Source: Hyphomicrobiaceae bacterium UBA2767 (GTDB lineage: Bacteria > Pseudomonadota > Alphaproteobacteria > Rhizobiales > Methyloligellaceae). From it: 6,040 nt of DNA. A program made the translations under genes and the position numbers. Each line of letters begins with the position of its first letter. The first letter of the stretch is position 1. Below the pieces are notes generated by a model. That model saw only the letters and a program-made list of their open reading frames with translations. It made no database searches and was not told the origin of the DNA. Where the stretch lies: the NCBI GenBank assembly GCA_002352635.1, contig DEIT01000104.1:1714-7753 (forward strand), given 5' to 3'. This document shows, piece by piece, positions 1 through 6,005 of this stretch.

Positions 1-1193
1 ATCGATGCGGTCAATCCAAACGGCGAGTCGTTCATGAGCGTGACTGCCTCATCATCACCGCTCACGGCCATGATGCCGACCACCGGCCCGAAGGATTCCT
101 CGCGCATGACGGACATCTGGTGATCCACCCCTGTGAGCACCTGTGGCGCGAGGTAGGGAGTACCGGCCTTGCTCCGCATAAACGCGCTTTCGTCGATATG
201 TGCGGTCGCGCCTGCCTTGGTTGCGCTCTCGATCTGACCGCGCACGAAATCGGCAGCCTTTGCATTCACCATTGGTCCGAGTGTCGTCGCGTCATTGAGC
301 GGATCGCCCAGCACATACTGGCGCGTGAGATCGACGACGCCCGAAACGAAGTCGTCGAACAGAGCCTCGTGCACGTAAATTCGCTCCACACCACAGCAGG
401 ACTGACCGGAATTGAAAAACGCGCCATCAACAAGATTTTCGACCGCATAGCCAACAGCCGCATCGGCGCGGACAAAGGCCGGGTCCTTGCCGCCAAGTTC
501 GAGCCCAAGTCCGATGAACCGACCGACGGCGGCTTGCTCCATGGCCGCACCGCCCGGAACGGAGCCGGTGAAACACACCATGTCCACATGGCCCCCGGAA
601 ATGAGGTCGGCGGTCTGTTCGTGGCTCAACACCAGATTGTGAAACAGCCCTTCCGGCAACTCTGCTTCGAGAAACGCTCTTTCAAAGCGCTCACCAGCTA
701 GCAGTGTCTGACGTGCGTGTTTGAGCAGAACCGCATTACCGGCCATCAGCGCGGGAATGATGGAATTGACCGCCGTCAGGTATGGGTAGTTCCAGGGCGC
801 AATGGTGAAAACGATACCCAGCGGCTCGCGCGCAATCCGGCGTGTGAACCCGGCCTTTGGTTCAGGCACAATGTCGGAGAGGCTCTCCTCGGCACTGCCA
901 ATCATATGGCGCGCACGCTCTTCAAAACCACGCAGTTCACCCTGACCAAAAGCAACCGGGCGCCCCATCTGCCAGGCGAGCTCAGGCACGATGTCGTCCG
1001 CCATGCCGAGCATGGCGTCGACGGCGCGAGTGCAGACTGCCGCGCGCTTGGAAAGAGGGAGGGTGCGCCACGCAGCCTGTGCCGCGCGCGCCGAACCCAG
1101 CACCTTCCCGATATCACTTTCGTTCGCGAGCGAGCGCTCTGCATAGACAGAACCGTCCACCGGCGAAACACATTGGACTCTTTTGTCGGACAT
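1..1193 (-). CDS. NAD(P)-dependent aldehyde dehydrogenase family protein, 3'-truncated by the window edge
   Basis: The enzyme should oxidise an aldehyde to a carboxylic acid with NAD+ or NADP+ in the cytoplasm. The frame is open from ATG at 1193 to the left edge, giving 397 codons with no stop. Family members are usually about 455-500 residues, so roughly the last 60 or more are outside the window. Visible landmarks in order are the oxyanion-hole segment PWNYP (Asn135), the cofactor-side Lys158 in AVLLKHA, the FTGS turn near 208-211, the general base Glu232 in LELGGK, the nucleophile Cys266 in NSGQSCC, and EESFGP at 365-370. ATG 1193 is the first start after an in-frame TAG about 30 nt upstream, and a weak GGAAAA lies 7 nt before it. 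The short N-terminus, starting directly at a 'SPVDG' segment, suggests a compact ALDH. Substrate cannot be read from the sequence. A role in polyamine or semialdehyde catabolism is possible but unsupported by the neighbours. Confidence 0.93.
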   Translation of the reverse strand, partial: MSDKRVQCVSPVDGSVYAERSLANESDIGKVLGSARAAQAAWRTLPLSKRAAVCTRAVDAMLGMADDIVPELAWQMGRPVAFGQGELRGFEERARHMIGSAEESLSDIVPEPKAGFTRRIAREPLGIVFTIAPWNYPYLTAVNSIIPALMAGNAVLLKHARQTLLAGERFERAFLEAELPEGLFHNLVLSHEQTADLISGGHVDMVCFTGSVPGGAAMEQAAVGRFIGLGLELGGKDPAFVRADAAVGYAVENLVDGAFFNSGQSCCGVERIYVHEALFDDFVSGVVDLTRQYVLGDPLNDATTLGPMVNAKAADFVRGQIESATKAGATAHIDESAFMRSKAGTPYLAPQVLTGVDHQMSVMREESFGPVVGIMAVSGDDEAVTLMNDSPFGLTAS

Positions 1194-1283
1194 CAGGCAC
1201 TTTTCCGGAATAGCAGCGTAAGACGCACGCGCTCTTTCGGCAGCACGCTAGTCGAGGAACCGCGTTCGGAGAAATCGTTTTGG

Positions 1284-1313
1284 ATTATAAGTGCCAACTG
1301 TGAAAATTGTCGC
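1284..1313 (-). promoter_or_regulatory. Predicted sigma70-type promoter of the aldehyde dehydrogenase gene
   Basis: On the minus strand a perfect TATAAT (1289-1284) is preceded, after an 18-nt spacer, by GCGACA (1313-1308), which matches four of six bases of TTGACA. Transcription would start near 1277, giving a leader of about 84 nt before the ATG at 1193. A second TATAAT lies 32 bp further upstream (1321-1316) but has only a poor -35 partner. This is a pattern match, not a mapped start site. Confidence 0.5.
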
Positions 1314-1349
1314 CGATTATAACTATAGACGATAGGCCAAAACAGGCAC

Positions 1350-3761
1350 TCAAGCGCGCAGTTCACCGCCTGTGGCCTTGGCAACGGCAGCCACGACTTT
1401 AGCAGCCACGGCGTCAATCTCTGCATCGGTGAGGGTTTTCTCGCGCGGTGAAAGCGTCACTTCGACAGCCAGTGATTTCTTACCGTCAGGCACGCCCTGC
1501 CCTGTAAACACGTCAAACAAAGTGACATCGGAAATCAACGTCTTTTCTGCACCGCGCGCTGCACGCAGCAGCTCGCCCGCAGCCACGCCATGATCCACAA
1601 GGAAGGCAAAGTCCCTGCGCACGAGTTGGAGGTCTGTGACATCAAGCGCAGTTTTGGTGCGAGACGCGCGTTTGGGCTTCGGCAGAACATCGAGAAAAAT
1701 CTCGAAAGCGACGATAGGTCCATCGACGCCGAGTTTCTCCAGCACGCGCGGGTGAAGCTCGCCGAAGTGGGCAAGAACATTTTGTGGACCCAGCTGCAAT
1801 ACGCCCGACTGGCCTGGATGATACCAGCCTGGAGCAGAGCGAGCGGCCTGCGCGTTCGCTGCATATCCCAAGGCATCAAGTACAGCGAGCGCATCGGCTT
1901 TGGCATCAAACAGATCAGCGGGCTTTCCGGTGCCCGACCAATGCCGCCCTGATCCATTCAGCGTGGCAGTGCCGGAGCGGACACCAGCCGCAGCAATATA
2001 CTGGTCTTCGGCGGAAGCACCTCGATAGGCCTGCCCTACCTCGAACATACCAGCATCGGAAAGGCCGCGATCATGGTTGCGTTGCGCTGCAGTCGCGAGG
2101 CCTGGAAGCAGGCTTGGACGCATGGAAGAAAGATCAGCCGAAATAGGATTGGCGAGCTCAAGTTCGTCCTGTCCGCCACCGAATGCGCTTGCGGCATTGC
2201 GAGGAATGAATGACCAGGTGACGGCCTCGGCCAAACCGCGGCCAGCCAATACGCGACGAGTAAGCCGCGTGCGTTTCTGTTGTGTGGTTAGCACCGGACG
2301 CGCAACACCATCGATGCGCGGGATCGGCGCCAGATCAACCTGGTCCACGCCGACGATGCGGATGATCTCCTCAACGAGATCGGCGGGCTGTGACACATCG
2401 GGCCGCCAAGTGGGAATAGAGACACGGTATTCGGGGCCGTTTCCAGACAACCAGAAGCCGAGCGCAACCAGAACCTCTTTGATTTCCGATTGTGCCAGTT
2501 CAAGACCAGTGAGCCGCATGACTTCTGACGAATTGAACTCGATGATGCGTGCCGCTTCCGGCGGTTCGCCCGCAAGCGTCACCTTTGACGTTTCACCGCC
2601 GCACAGATCGAGCACCATCCGGGCTGCATATTCGATGCCGGGCACAACAAAAGCCGGGTCGACACCGCGTTCAAATCGATAGCGCGCATCGGAAAGGATA
2701 TTGAGCTTACGGCCTGTCGCCGCGATGCGGATTGGATCGAAATAGGCGGATTCGATGAAGACGTTGACCGTCTCCTCCGAACATCCAGAGGACTCGCCGC
2801 CAATAATGCCGCCAAGACCGAGGACGCCTGAGTCGTCGGCAATGACGCACATGGTTTCATCGACCTTGTAGGTGTTTCCATCGAGAGCCAGAAACTCTTC
2901 ACCCTTCTTGCCCATGCGCGCGTGGATTGTACCGGCGAGCTTGTCAGCGTCGTAAACATGTAGTGGGCGGCCGCGGTCATATGAAACGTAATTGGTGATA
3001 TCAGCCAACGCATTGATGGGTCTGAGACCGATGGCCTTCAGACGGCGCTGCAGCCAGTCCGGGCTTGGACCGTTATTGACGTCTCTGACTATCCGCCCCG
3101 CAAAGGCCGAGCAGGCGTCCGAAGTTTCGGGATCAAACTTGAGCTCAACTGGTACCGGACAGTCGAGTGAGCCCTCAACATGCGCGACCGTGTCGTCTCT
3201 GAGCTTGCCCATACCGGCGGCGGCAAGGTCGCGGGCGATACCGCGCACGCCGAGACAATCAGGCCGGTTCGGTGTAATTGCTATTTCGATGACCGGATCA
3301 TCCAGCCCCAGAAGTGCTGCGACCGGCGTTCCGGTTTCAGCCTCTTCACCGAGCTCGATGATGCCGTCATGCTCGTCGGAAAGCTCAAGCTCCCGTTCCG
3401 ACAAAAGCATGCCGTGGGATTCGACGCCCCTGATCTTGGCAACCTTAAGCTCCATGTCGATGCCGGGGACATAGGTGCCAGGCGGCGCGAATACGCCCTT
3501 AAGCCCGGTCCGTGCATTAGGGGCACCGCAGACGACCTGGACGGTCCCGTCCCTGGTTTTCACCTGACAGACTTGCAGCTTGTCGGCATCAGGGTGGGGT
3601 TCGGCCTTGAGCACTTCACCCACGCTGAAGGGGGCGAGCTCCGTCGCGGGATCGAATACGTCCTCGACCTCGAGGCCGATCAGCGTGAGTTTGTCGAGCA
3701 GGGCATCGAGCTCCGCGTCTGTCTCGATATGCTCCTTCAGCCAGCCAAGCGTGAACTTCAT
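1350..3761 (-). CDS. pheT: Phenylalanine--tRNA ligase beta subunit
   Basis: This is the large subunit of the cytoplasmic (alpha-beta)2 phenylalanyl-tRNA synthetase. It provides tRNA-Phe binding and hydrolytic editing of mis-charged Tyr-tRNA(Phe), while PheS holds the synthetic active site. The 803 residues match the usual family length of about 790-810. Visible domains in order are the EMAP-like tRNA-binding fold around 39-150 (HPDADKLQVCQV at 56-67); the B3/B4 editing module around 215-385, with ITNY (255-258), RPLHVYD (265-271), GGIIGG (317-322) and FIESAYFD (335-342); a B5 domain around 406-474 with TWRPDV; the catalytically inactive synthetase-like core around 490-690 (FGELHPRV at 666-673); and a C-terminal ferredoxin-fold anticodon-binding domain around 710-802 (RRDFAF, LFDVF, SPREKTLTD). 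The editing-site Asn, His and Glu positions appear to be kept. The ATG overlaps the pheS stop as ATGA, which suggests translational coupling, and a GGGG run lies 7 nt upstream. It ends with TGA at 1350, with no canonical terminator after it. Confidence 0.98.
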   Translation of the reverse strand: MKFTLGWLKEHIETDAELDALLDKLTLIGLEVEDVFDPATELAPFSVGEVLKAEPHPDADKLQVCQVKTRDGTVQVVCGAPNARTGLKGVFAPPGTYVPGIDMELKVAKIRGVESHGMLLSERELELSDEHDGIIELGEEAETGTPVAALLGLDDPVIEIAITPNRPDCLGVRGIARDLAAAGMGKLRDDTVAHVEGSLDCPVPVELKFDPETSDACSAFAGRIVRDVNNGPSPDWLQRRLKAIGLRPINALADITNYVSYDRGRPLHVYDADKLAGTIHARMGKKGEEFLALDGNTYKVDETMCVIADDSGVLGLGGIIGGESSGCSEETVNVFIESAYFDPIRIAATGRKLNILSDARYRFERGVDPAFVVPGIEYAARMVLDLCGGETSKVTLAGEPPEAARIIEFNSSEVMRLTGLELAQSEIKEVLVALGFWLSGNGPEYRVSIPTWRPDVSQPADLVEEIIRIVGVDQVDLAPIPRIDGVARPVLTTQQKRTRLTRRVLAGRGLAEAVTWSFIPRNAASAFGGGQDELELANPISADLSSMRPSLLPGLATAAQRNHDRGLSDAGMFEVGQAYRGASAEDQYIAAAGVRSGTATLNGSGRHWSGTGKPADLFDAKADALAVLDALGYAANAQAARSAPGWYHPGQSGVLQLGPQNVLAHFGELHPRVLEKLGVDGPIVAFEIFLDVLPKPKRASRTKTALDVTDLQLVRRDFAFLVDHGVAAGELLRAARGAEKTLISDVTLFDVFTGQGVPDGKKSLAVEVTLSPREKTLTDAEIDAVAAKVVAAVAKATGGELRA

Positions 3762-4846
3762 GACGATACCCCGCGCGCGAGCGTCGGCACATCGAGAACC
3801 CCGAAGCCATAGTGTCTGAGCCAGCGCAAATCGGCGGCGAAGAAGGCGCGCAGATCCGGCATGCCGTATTTCAGCATGGCGAGACGATCGACCCCCACGC
3901 CAAATGCGAATCCTTGGACCTTCGCGGGATCGTAGCCCACATTCCTGAGCACGTTCGGGTGCACCATGCCGCAGCCCAGAATTTCAAGCCACTCGTCACC
4001 TTCGCCGATGCGGATTTCATCACCGACCTTGGCATAGCCCACATCCACTTCCATTGAGGGTTCGGTGAAGGGGAAATGGCTCGCGCGGAAGCGCATCTTC
4101 ACTTCATCCACCTCAAAGAAGGCCTTGCAGAATGCATCGAGCACCCATTTGAGGTGGCCCATATGGGTCACCTCGTCGATAACCAGCCCCTCCACCTGAT
4201 GAAACATTGGCGTGTGGGTCTGGTCGGAGTCGCAACGATAGACGCGACCCGGTGCAATAATGCGCAATGGAGGCTCGGAATTCTCCATGGTTCTTATTTG
4301 AACCGGGCTCGTGTGCGTACGAAGTACAAGCCGCGACCCGTCATCGCGCTCATTGAAATAAAAAGTGTCATGCTCCTGTCGCGCCGGGTGCTCGTCAGGA
4401 ATATTGAGTGCCGTAAAGTTATGATAGTCGGTCTCGATATCCGGCCCTTCGGCGATAGCAAAGCCCATATCGGCGAAGATCTCGGTGATTTCGTCCATCA
4501 CCTGAGAGACGGGATGAATACGCCCCTGTGATAAAGCTCCCTCGCGGGGCGGAAGCGTGATGTCAGCCTGCTCATTCGTCAGCCGCTGCGACAGCTCAGC
4601 CTCGTGCAGCGATTCCCTGCGGGCAGAAAGCGCATTTCCGACGCGTTCTTTCAGACCGTTGACAGCCTGCCCGAAAGCCTTGCGTTCTTCCGGCGCAAGC
4701 GCACTGAGCCCCCTCATGAGTTCGGAAATACGTCCCTTTTTTCCAAGGGCAGTGACCCGCACGTCTTCGAGCGCAACGAGACCGTCTGCCGACGCGATCG
4801 CCTGCAGAAGTTCATTTTCAAGTTGGTCGAAGTTGCTCGTTGTCAT
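3758..4846 (-). CDS. pheS: Phenylalanine--tRNA ligase alpha subunit
   Basis: This is the catalytic subunit of class II phenylalanyl-tRNA synthetase. It activates phenylalanine with ATP and transfers it to the 2'-OH of tRNA-Phe. The protein has 362 residues, near the alphaproteobacterial norm of about 355-365. Residues 1-95 form the N-terminal tRNA-binding coiled coil (LGKKGRISELM at 34-44, then charged helices). The class II core follows: motif 1 around HPVSQVMDEI (111-120); the LRTHTSPVQIR segment (175-185); motif 2, GRVYRCDSDQTHTP (200-213) with MFHQVEG; and motif 3, GFAFGVGVDRLAML (312-325). Ala314 sits at the position that shapes the Phe pocket in E. coli PheS (Ala294). The start at 4846 is fixed by an in-frame TGA only 6 nt upstream (4852-4850) and by the family N-terminus, although no good Shine-Dalgarno sequence is visible. 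The gene begins 42 nt after rplT and overlaps pheT by 4 nt. Confidence 0.98.
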   Translation of the reverse strand: MTTSNFDQLENELLQAIASADGLVALEDVRVTALGKKGRISELMRGLSALAPEERKAFGQAVNGLKERVGNALSARRESLHEAELSQRLTNEQADITLPPREGALSQGRIHPVSQVMDEITEIFADMGFAIAEGPDIETDYHNFTALNIPDEHPARQEHDTFYFNERDDGSRLVLRTHTSPVQIRTMENSEPPLRIIAPGRVYRCDSDQTHTPMFHQVEGLVIDEVTHMGHLKWVLDAFCKAFFEVDEVKMRFRASHFPFTEPSMEVDVGYAKVGDEIRIGEGDEWLEILGCGMVHPNVLRNVGYDPAKVQGFAFGVGVDRLAMLKYGMPDLRAFFAADLRWLRHYGFGVLDVPTLARGVSS

Positions 4847-4849
4847 GGC

Positions 4850-4858
4850 TCAGGCCAT
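4850..4858 (-). other. Two-codon open frame (Met-Ala-stop) just upstream of pheS
   Basis: The minus strand reads ATG GCC TGA from 4858 to 4850, then GCC, then the pheS ATG at 4846. It is in frame with pheS and its stop lies 3 nt before the pheS start. A ribosome starting here could terminate and re-initiate at pheS. It has no obvious ribosome binding site, so it may be chance. It mainly proves that pheS cannot start further upstream in this frame. Confidence 0.25.
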
Positions 4859-4867
4859 GGACCGGAA

Positions 4868-4890
4868 GACGCGGGGCGAGAGCCCGCGTC
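4868..4890 (-). promoter_or_regulatory. GC-rich intercistronic hairpin between rplT and pheS
   Basis: On the minus strand GACGCGGG and CCCGCGTC form a perfect 8-bp stem around a 7-nt loop (CTCTCGC). The first arm begins inside the rplT stop codon. What follows is TTCCGG, with no run of T, so this is not a canonical intrinsic terminator. It more likely causes partial attenuation, blocks 3'-5' exonuclease to stabilise the rpmI-rplT message, or marks an RNA processing site. That would let ribosomal proteins be made in excess over the synthetase. The structure is plain in the sequence; the function is inferred. Confidence 0.6.
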
Positions 4891-5248
4891 AGGACTTCGT
4901 GGCAGTGGCGGCTTGCTCGACCAGCGCCTTGAAAGCAGCATCGTCATGCACAGCGAGATCGGCCAGAACCTTACGGTCGATTTCGACACCGGCCTTGTTC
5001 AGCCCATCGATAAAGCGACCATAAGTCGTCCCATGCGAGCGCGCGGCGGCGTTGATGCGCTGGATCCAAAGCGCACGGAAATTGCGTTTCTTTACCTTGC
5101 GGTCCCGATAAGCGTACTGGCCGGCTTTCTCGACAGCCTGGTTGGCCGCGCGAAAAGTATTCTTGCGGCGGCCATAATAGCCTTTGGCGGCTCCAATGAT
5201 TTTGCGGTGGCGGGCGTGTTTGGTAACGCCTCGTTTGACACGTGACAT
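4889..5248 (-). CDS. rplT: 50S ribosomal protein L20
   Basis: L20 is an early 23S rRNA-binding protein needed for 50S subunit assembly, and in several bacteria it also represses its own operon. The 119 residues match the family length of 117-119. The very basic N-terminal half has the family signatures MSRVKRGV (1-8), KHARHRKI (10-17), AKGYYGRRKNTFR (21-33), AYRDRKVKKR (46-55) and LWIQRINAAAR (60-70). The C-terminal globular half begins near TTYGRFI (74-80) and includes NKAGVEIDRKVLADLA. ATG 5248 has a clear AGGAG (5260-5256) seven bases upstream. The gene sits 48 bp after rpmI and 42 bp before pheS, as expected for the common rpmI-rplT-pheST arrangement. Confidence 0.98.
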   Translation of the reverse strand: MSRVKRGVTKHARHRKIIGAAKGYYGRRKNTFRAANQAVEKAGQYAYRDRKVKKRNFRALWIQRINAAARSHGTTYGRFIDGLNKAGVEIDRKVLADLAVHDDAAFKALVEQAATATKS

Positions 5249-5255
5249 GGCGGTG

Positions 5256-5260
5256 CTCCT
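5256..5260 (-). promoter_or_regulatory. Ribosome binding site of rplT
   Basis: AGGAG on the minus strand, 7 nt upstream of the rplT ATG at 5248. It is a strong Shine-Dalgarno match and supports that start. Confidence 0.8.
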
Positions 5261-5296
5261 GTTATCCTAGGTGGGTTCGCGGATCTGCCTGACAGA

Positions 5297-5494
5297 CTAG
5301 CCGTAGGGCAGAAACTGCTTCACGATCCGTGCGTCTTGCGCCGATAGGATCGTGGCGCCGCGAGCATTGCGGATAAATTTCTTTGTGCGCTTGATCATGC
5401 CGTGCTGTTTGCCGGCTTGCTGAGCGCGGACCTTGCCGCGCGCGGTTAGTCGAAAGCGCTTCTTCGCACCGCTCTTGGTTTTGAGCTTGGGCAT
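5297..5494 (-). CDS. rpmI: 50S ribosomal protein L35
   Basis: L35 is a small basic protein of the 50S ribosomal subunit. The protein is 65 residues, typical of the family. It begins with the signature MPKLKTKSGAKKRF and continues with TARGKVR (17-23), the KQHGMIKRTKKFIRNARG core (29-46) and the usual C-terminal LPYG. A longer frame from TTG at 5536 would add 14 residues, but the start at ATG 5494 is preferred. MPK is the near-universal L35 N-terminus, and AGGAG lies 9 nt upstream of it, inside the would-be extension. It is the first gene of the rpmI-rplT-pheS-pheT cluster. infC, which often precedes rpmI, is absent from this position. Confidence 0.97.
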   Translation of the reverse strand: MPKLKTKSGAKKRFRLTARGKVRAQQAGKQHGMIKRTKKFIRNARGATILSAQDARIVKQFLPYG

Positions 5495-5503
5495 TTTGCT
5501 TGT

Positions 5504-5508
5504 CTCCT
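5504..5508 (-). promoter_or_regulatory. Ribosome binding site deciding the rpmI start
   Basis: AGGAG on the minus strand, with 9 nt to the ATG at 5494. It selects the MPKLK start over the upstream in-frame TTG at 5536. Confidence 0.8.
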
Positions 5509-5517
5509 GATGATATG

Positions 5518-5532
5518 ACGTGTCTAGCACGT
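5518..5532 (-). promoter_or_regulatory. Small leader hairpin upstream of the rpmI ribosome binding site
   Basis: ACGTG and CACGT pair around the loop CTAGA, a perfect 5-bp stem that ends 9 nt before the AGGAG. With the hairpin at 5553-5567 it makes up the predicted rpmI 5' leader. It could take part in L20 autogenous control, but a stem this short can also occur by chance. Confidence 0.3.
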
Positions 5533-5552
5533 TCAAGCATTCTGAATGGACA

Positions 5553-5567
5553 CGGCATGCCCTGCCG
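5553..5567 (-). promoter_or_regulatory. Leader hairpin in the predicted rpmI-rplT mRNA 5' UTR
   Basis: CGGCA and TGCCG form a 5-bp stem with loop GGGCA. Flanking GG and CC bases could extend it past an internal loop. It lies about 13-27 nt after the predicted transcription start and is not followed by a U-run, so it is not a terminator. A regulatory role is speculative. Confidence 0.3.
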
Positions 5568-5586
5568 GACCATTCGTGTGGCGCGG

Positions 5587-5615
5587 TTTATACGGGGGAA
5601 CGTAGCACACTGCAA
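5587..5615 (-). promoter_or_regulatory. Predicted promoter of the rpmI-rplT-pheS-pheT operon
   Basis: On the minus strand TTGCAG (5615-5610) and TATAAA (5592-5587) are separated by exactly 17 nt. The -10 matches five of six consensus bases. The -35 shares only TTG with TTGACA. Transcription would begin near 5580, giving a leader of about 85 nt before the rpmI ATG. The element lies in the only sizeable gap between the P-II gene and rpmI, where an operon promoter is expected. An inverted repeat at 5610-5625 overlaps its -35. Confidence 0.5.
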
Positions 5616-5625
5616 GCAAATGCAG
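5610..5625 (-). repeat. Short inverted repeat overlapping the predicted rpmI -35 box
   Basis: CTGCA and TGCAG flank a 6-nt centre (TTTGCT) on the minus strand. It lies 24-39 nt after the P-II stop codon and covers the -35 hexamer. It could be an operator, or a weak stem in the P-II 3' end. There is no T-tract to make it a terminator. Confidence 0.3.
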
Positions 5626-5648
5626 ATTAACGTTTGGAAGACTGGACT

Positions 5649-5987
5649 CTACAACGCTTCGCTACCGGTCTCGCCTGTGCGAATACGGGTCGCCGCTTCC
5701 AGGTCGATAACGAATATTTTGCCGTCACCGATCTTGCCGGTTTTGGCCGCTTTTTGTATGGCCTCCAGTGCCTTTTTGACGGCTTTACTATCGATCGCCA
5801 GTTCCAACTTCAGTTTGGGCAAATAGGAAATCTGGTACTCCGCGCCACGGTAAACCTCAGTCTGGCCCTTCTGGCGGCCATAGCCCCTGACTTCGCTGAC
5901 CGTCAGCCCCTGAATGCCAATCTCGTTCAGCGCGTCGCGCACGGCATCGAGCCTGTGGGGCTGGATGATTGCAATGATCCACTTCAT
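5649..5987 (-). CDS. glnK: P-II family nitrogen regulatory protein (GlnK/GlnZ-like)
   Basis: P-II proteins are cytoplasmic trimers that sense ATP/ADP and 2-oxoglutarate. They are usually uridylylated by GlnD and control targets such as AmtB, GlnE and NtrB. The 112 residues are the standard length. The T-loop (about 37-55) holds GRQKGQTEVYRGAEY with Tyr51, the usual uridylylation site. The B-loop is TGKIGDGKIF (83-92) with Lys90, and the C-terminal RIRTGETG (101-108) supplies the nucleotide-binding arginines. GIQGLTVSEV, the Gln at position 42 and the ending EAL look more like GlnK or GlnZ than GlnB, so the symbol is tentative. Trp3 and the IIQPHRLD segment (7-14, usually IIKPFKLD) are unusual. 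A strong GAGGAGGAG lies upstream of ATG 5987, its nearest AGGAG 9 nt away. Neither amtB nor glnA follows it; the next gene is rpmI, 154 nt on. Whatever precedes it is outside the window. Confidence 0.95.
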   Translation of the reverse strand: MKWIIAIIQPHRLDAVRDALNEIGIQGLTVSEVRGYGRQKGQTEVYRGAEYQISYLPKLKLELAIDSKAVKKALEAIQKAAKTGKIGDGKIFVIDLEAATRIRTGETGSEAL

Positions 5988-5996
5988 ATGATCGCG

Positions 5997-6005
5997 CTCC
6001 TCCTC
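5997..6005 (-). promoter_or_regulatory. Ribosome binding site of the P-II gene
   Basis: GAGGAGGAG on the minus strand, with its nearest AGGAG 9 nt from the ATG at 5987. This unusually strong Shine-Dalgarno match confirms the start. The remaining 35 nt to the window edge show no convincing promoter and no complete sigma54 site. Confidence 0.75.

Noticed and set aside
120..1322. Two long plus-strand open frames (120-701 and 717-1322) opposite the aldehyde dehydrogenase.
   Set aside because: They are antisense shadows of a clear ALDH coding frame. Their translations show no family motifs and are rich in Arg, His and Ala, as expected from reading a GC-rich gene backwards.
2077..2682. Plus-strand frame of about 200 codons opposite pheT.
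   Set aside because: It lies wholly inside pheT and is low-complexity, rich in Ser, Arg and Pro. It has no recognisable domain.
3180..3812. Plus-strand frame of about 210 codons across the pheS-pheT junction.
   Set aside because: It is the shadow of two well-supported genes and shows no family signature.
4868..4890. The rplT-pheS hairpin as an intrinsic terminator.
   Set aside because: It lacks a following T-run, and pheS, the expected operon partner, starts 22 nt after the stem. Full termination is unlikely.
4604..5245. Plus-strand frame of about 213 codons opposite pheS and rplT.
   Set aside because: It covers two unmistakable genes and their intercistronic hairpin. Its length reflects codon bias rather than coding.
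5495..5536. N-terminal extension of L35 from TTG at 5536.
   Set aside because: L35 proteins start at MPK, and the Shine-Dalgarno sequence lies within the supposed extension.
5262..5615. Minus-strand frame of 117 codons overlapping rpmI in another frame, considered as a leader peptide or a new small protein.
   Set aside because: It reads through rpmI out of frame, is not Phe-rich, and gives a generic Arg/Gln-rich translation. The AGGAG serves the L35 start.
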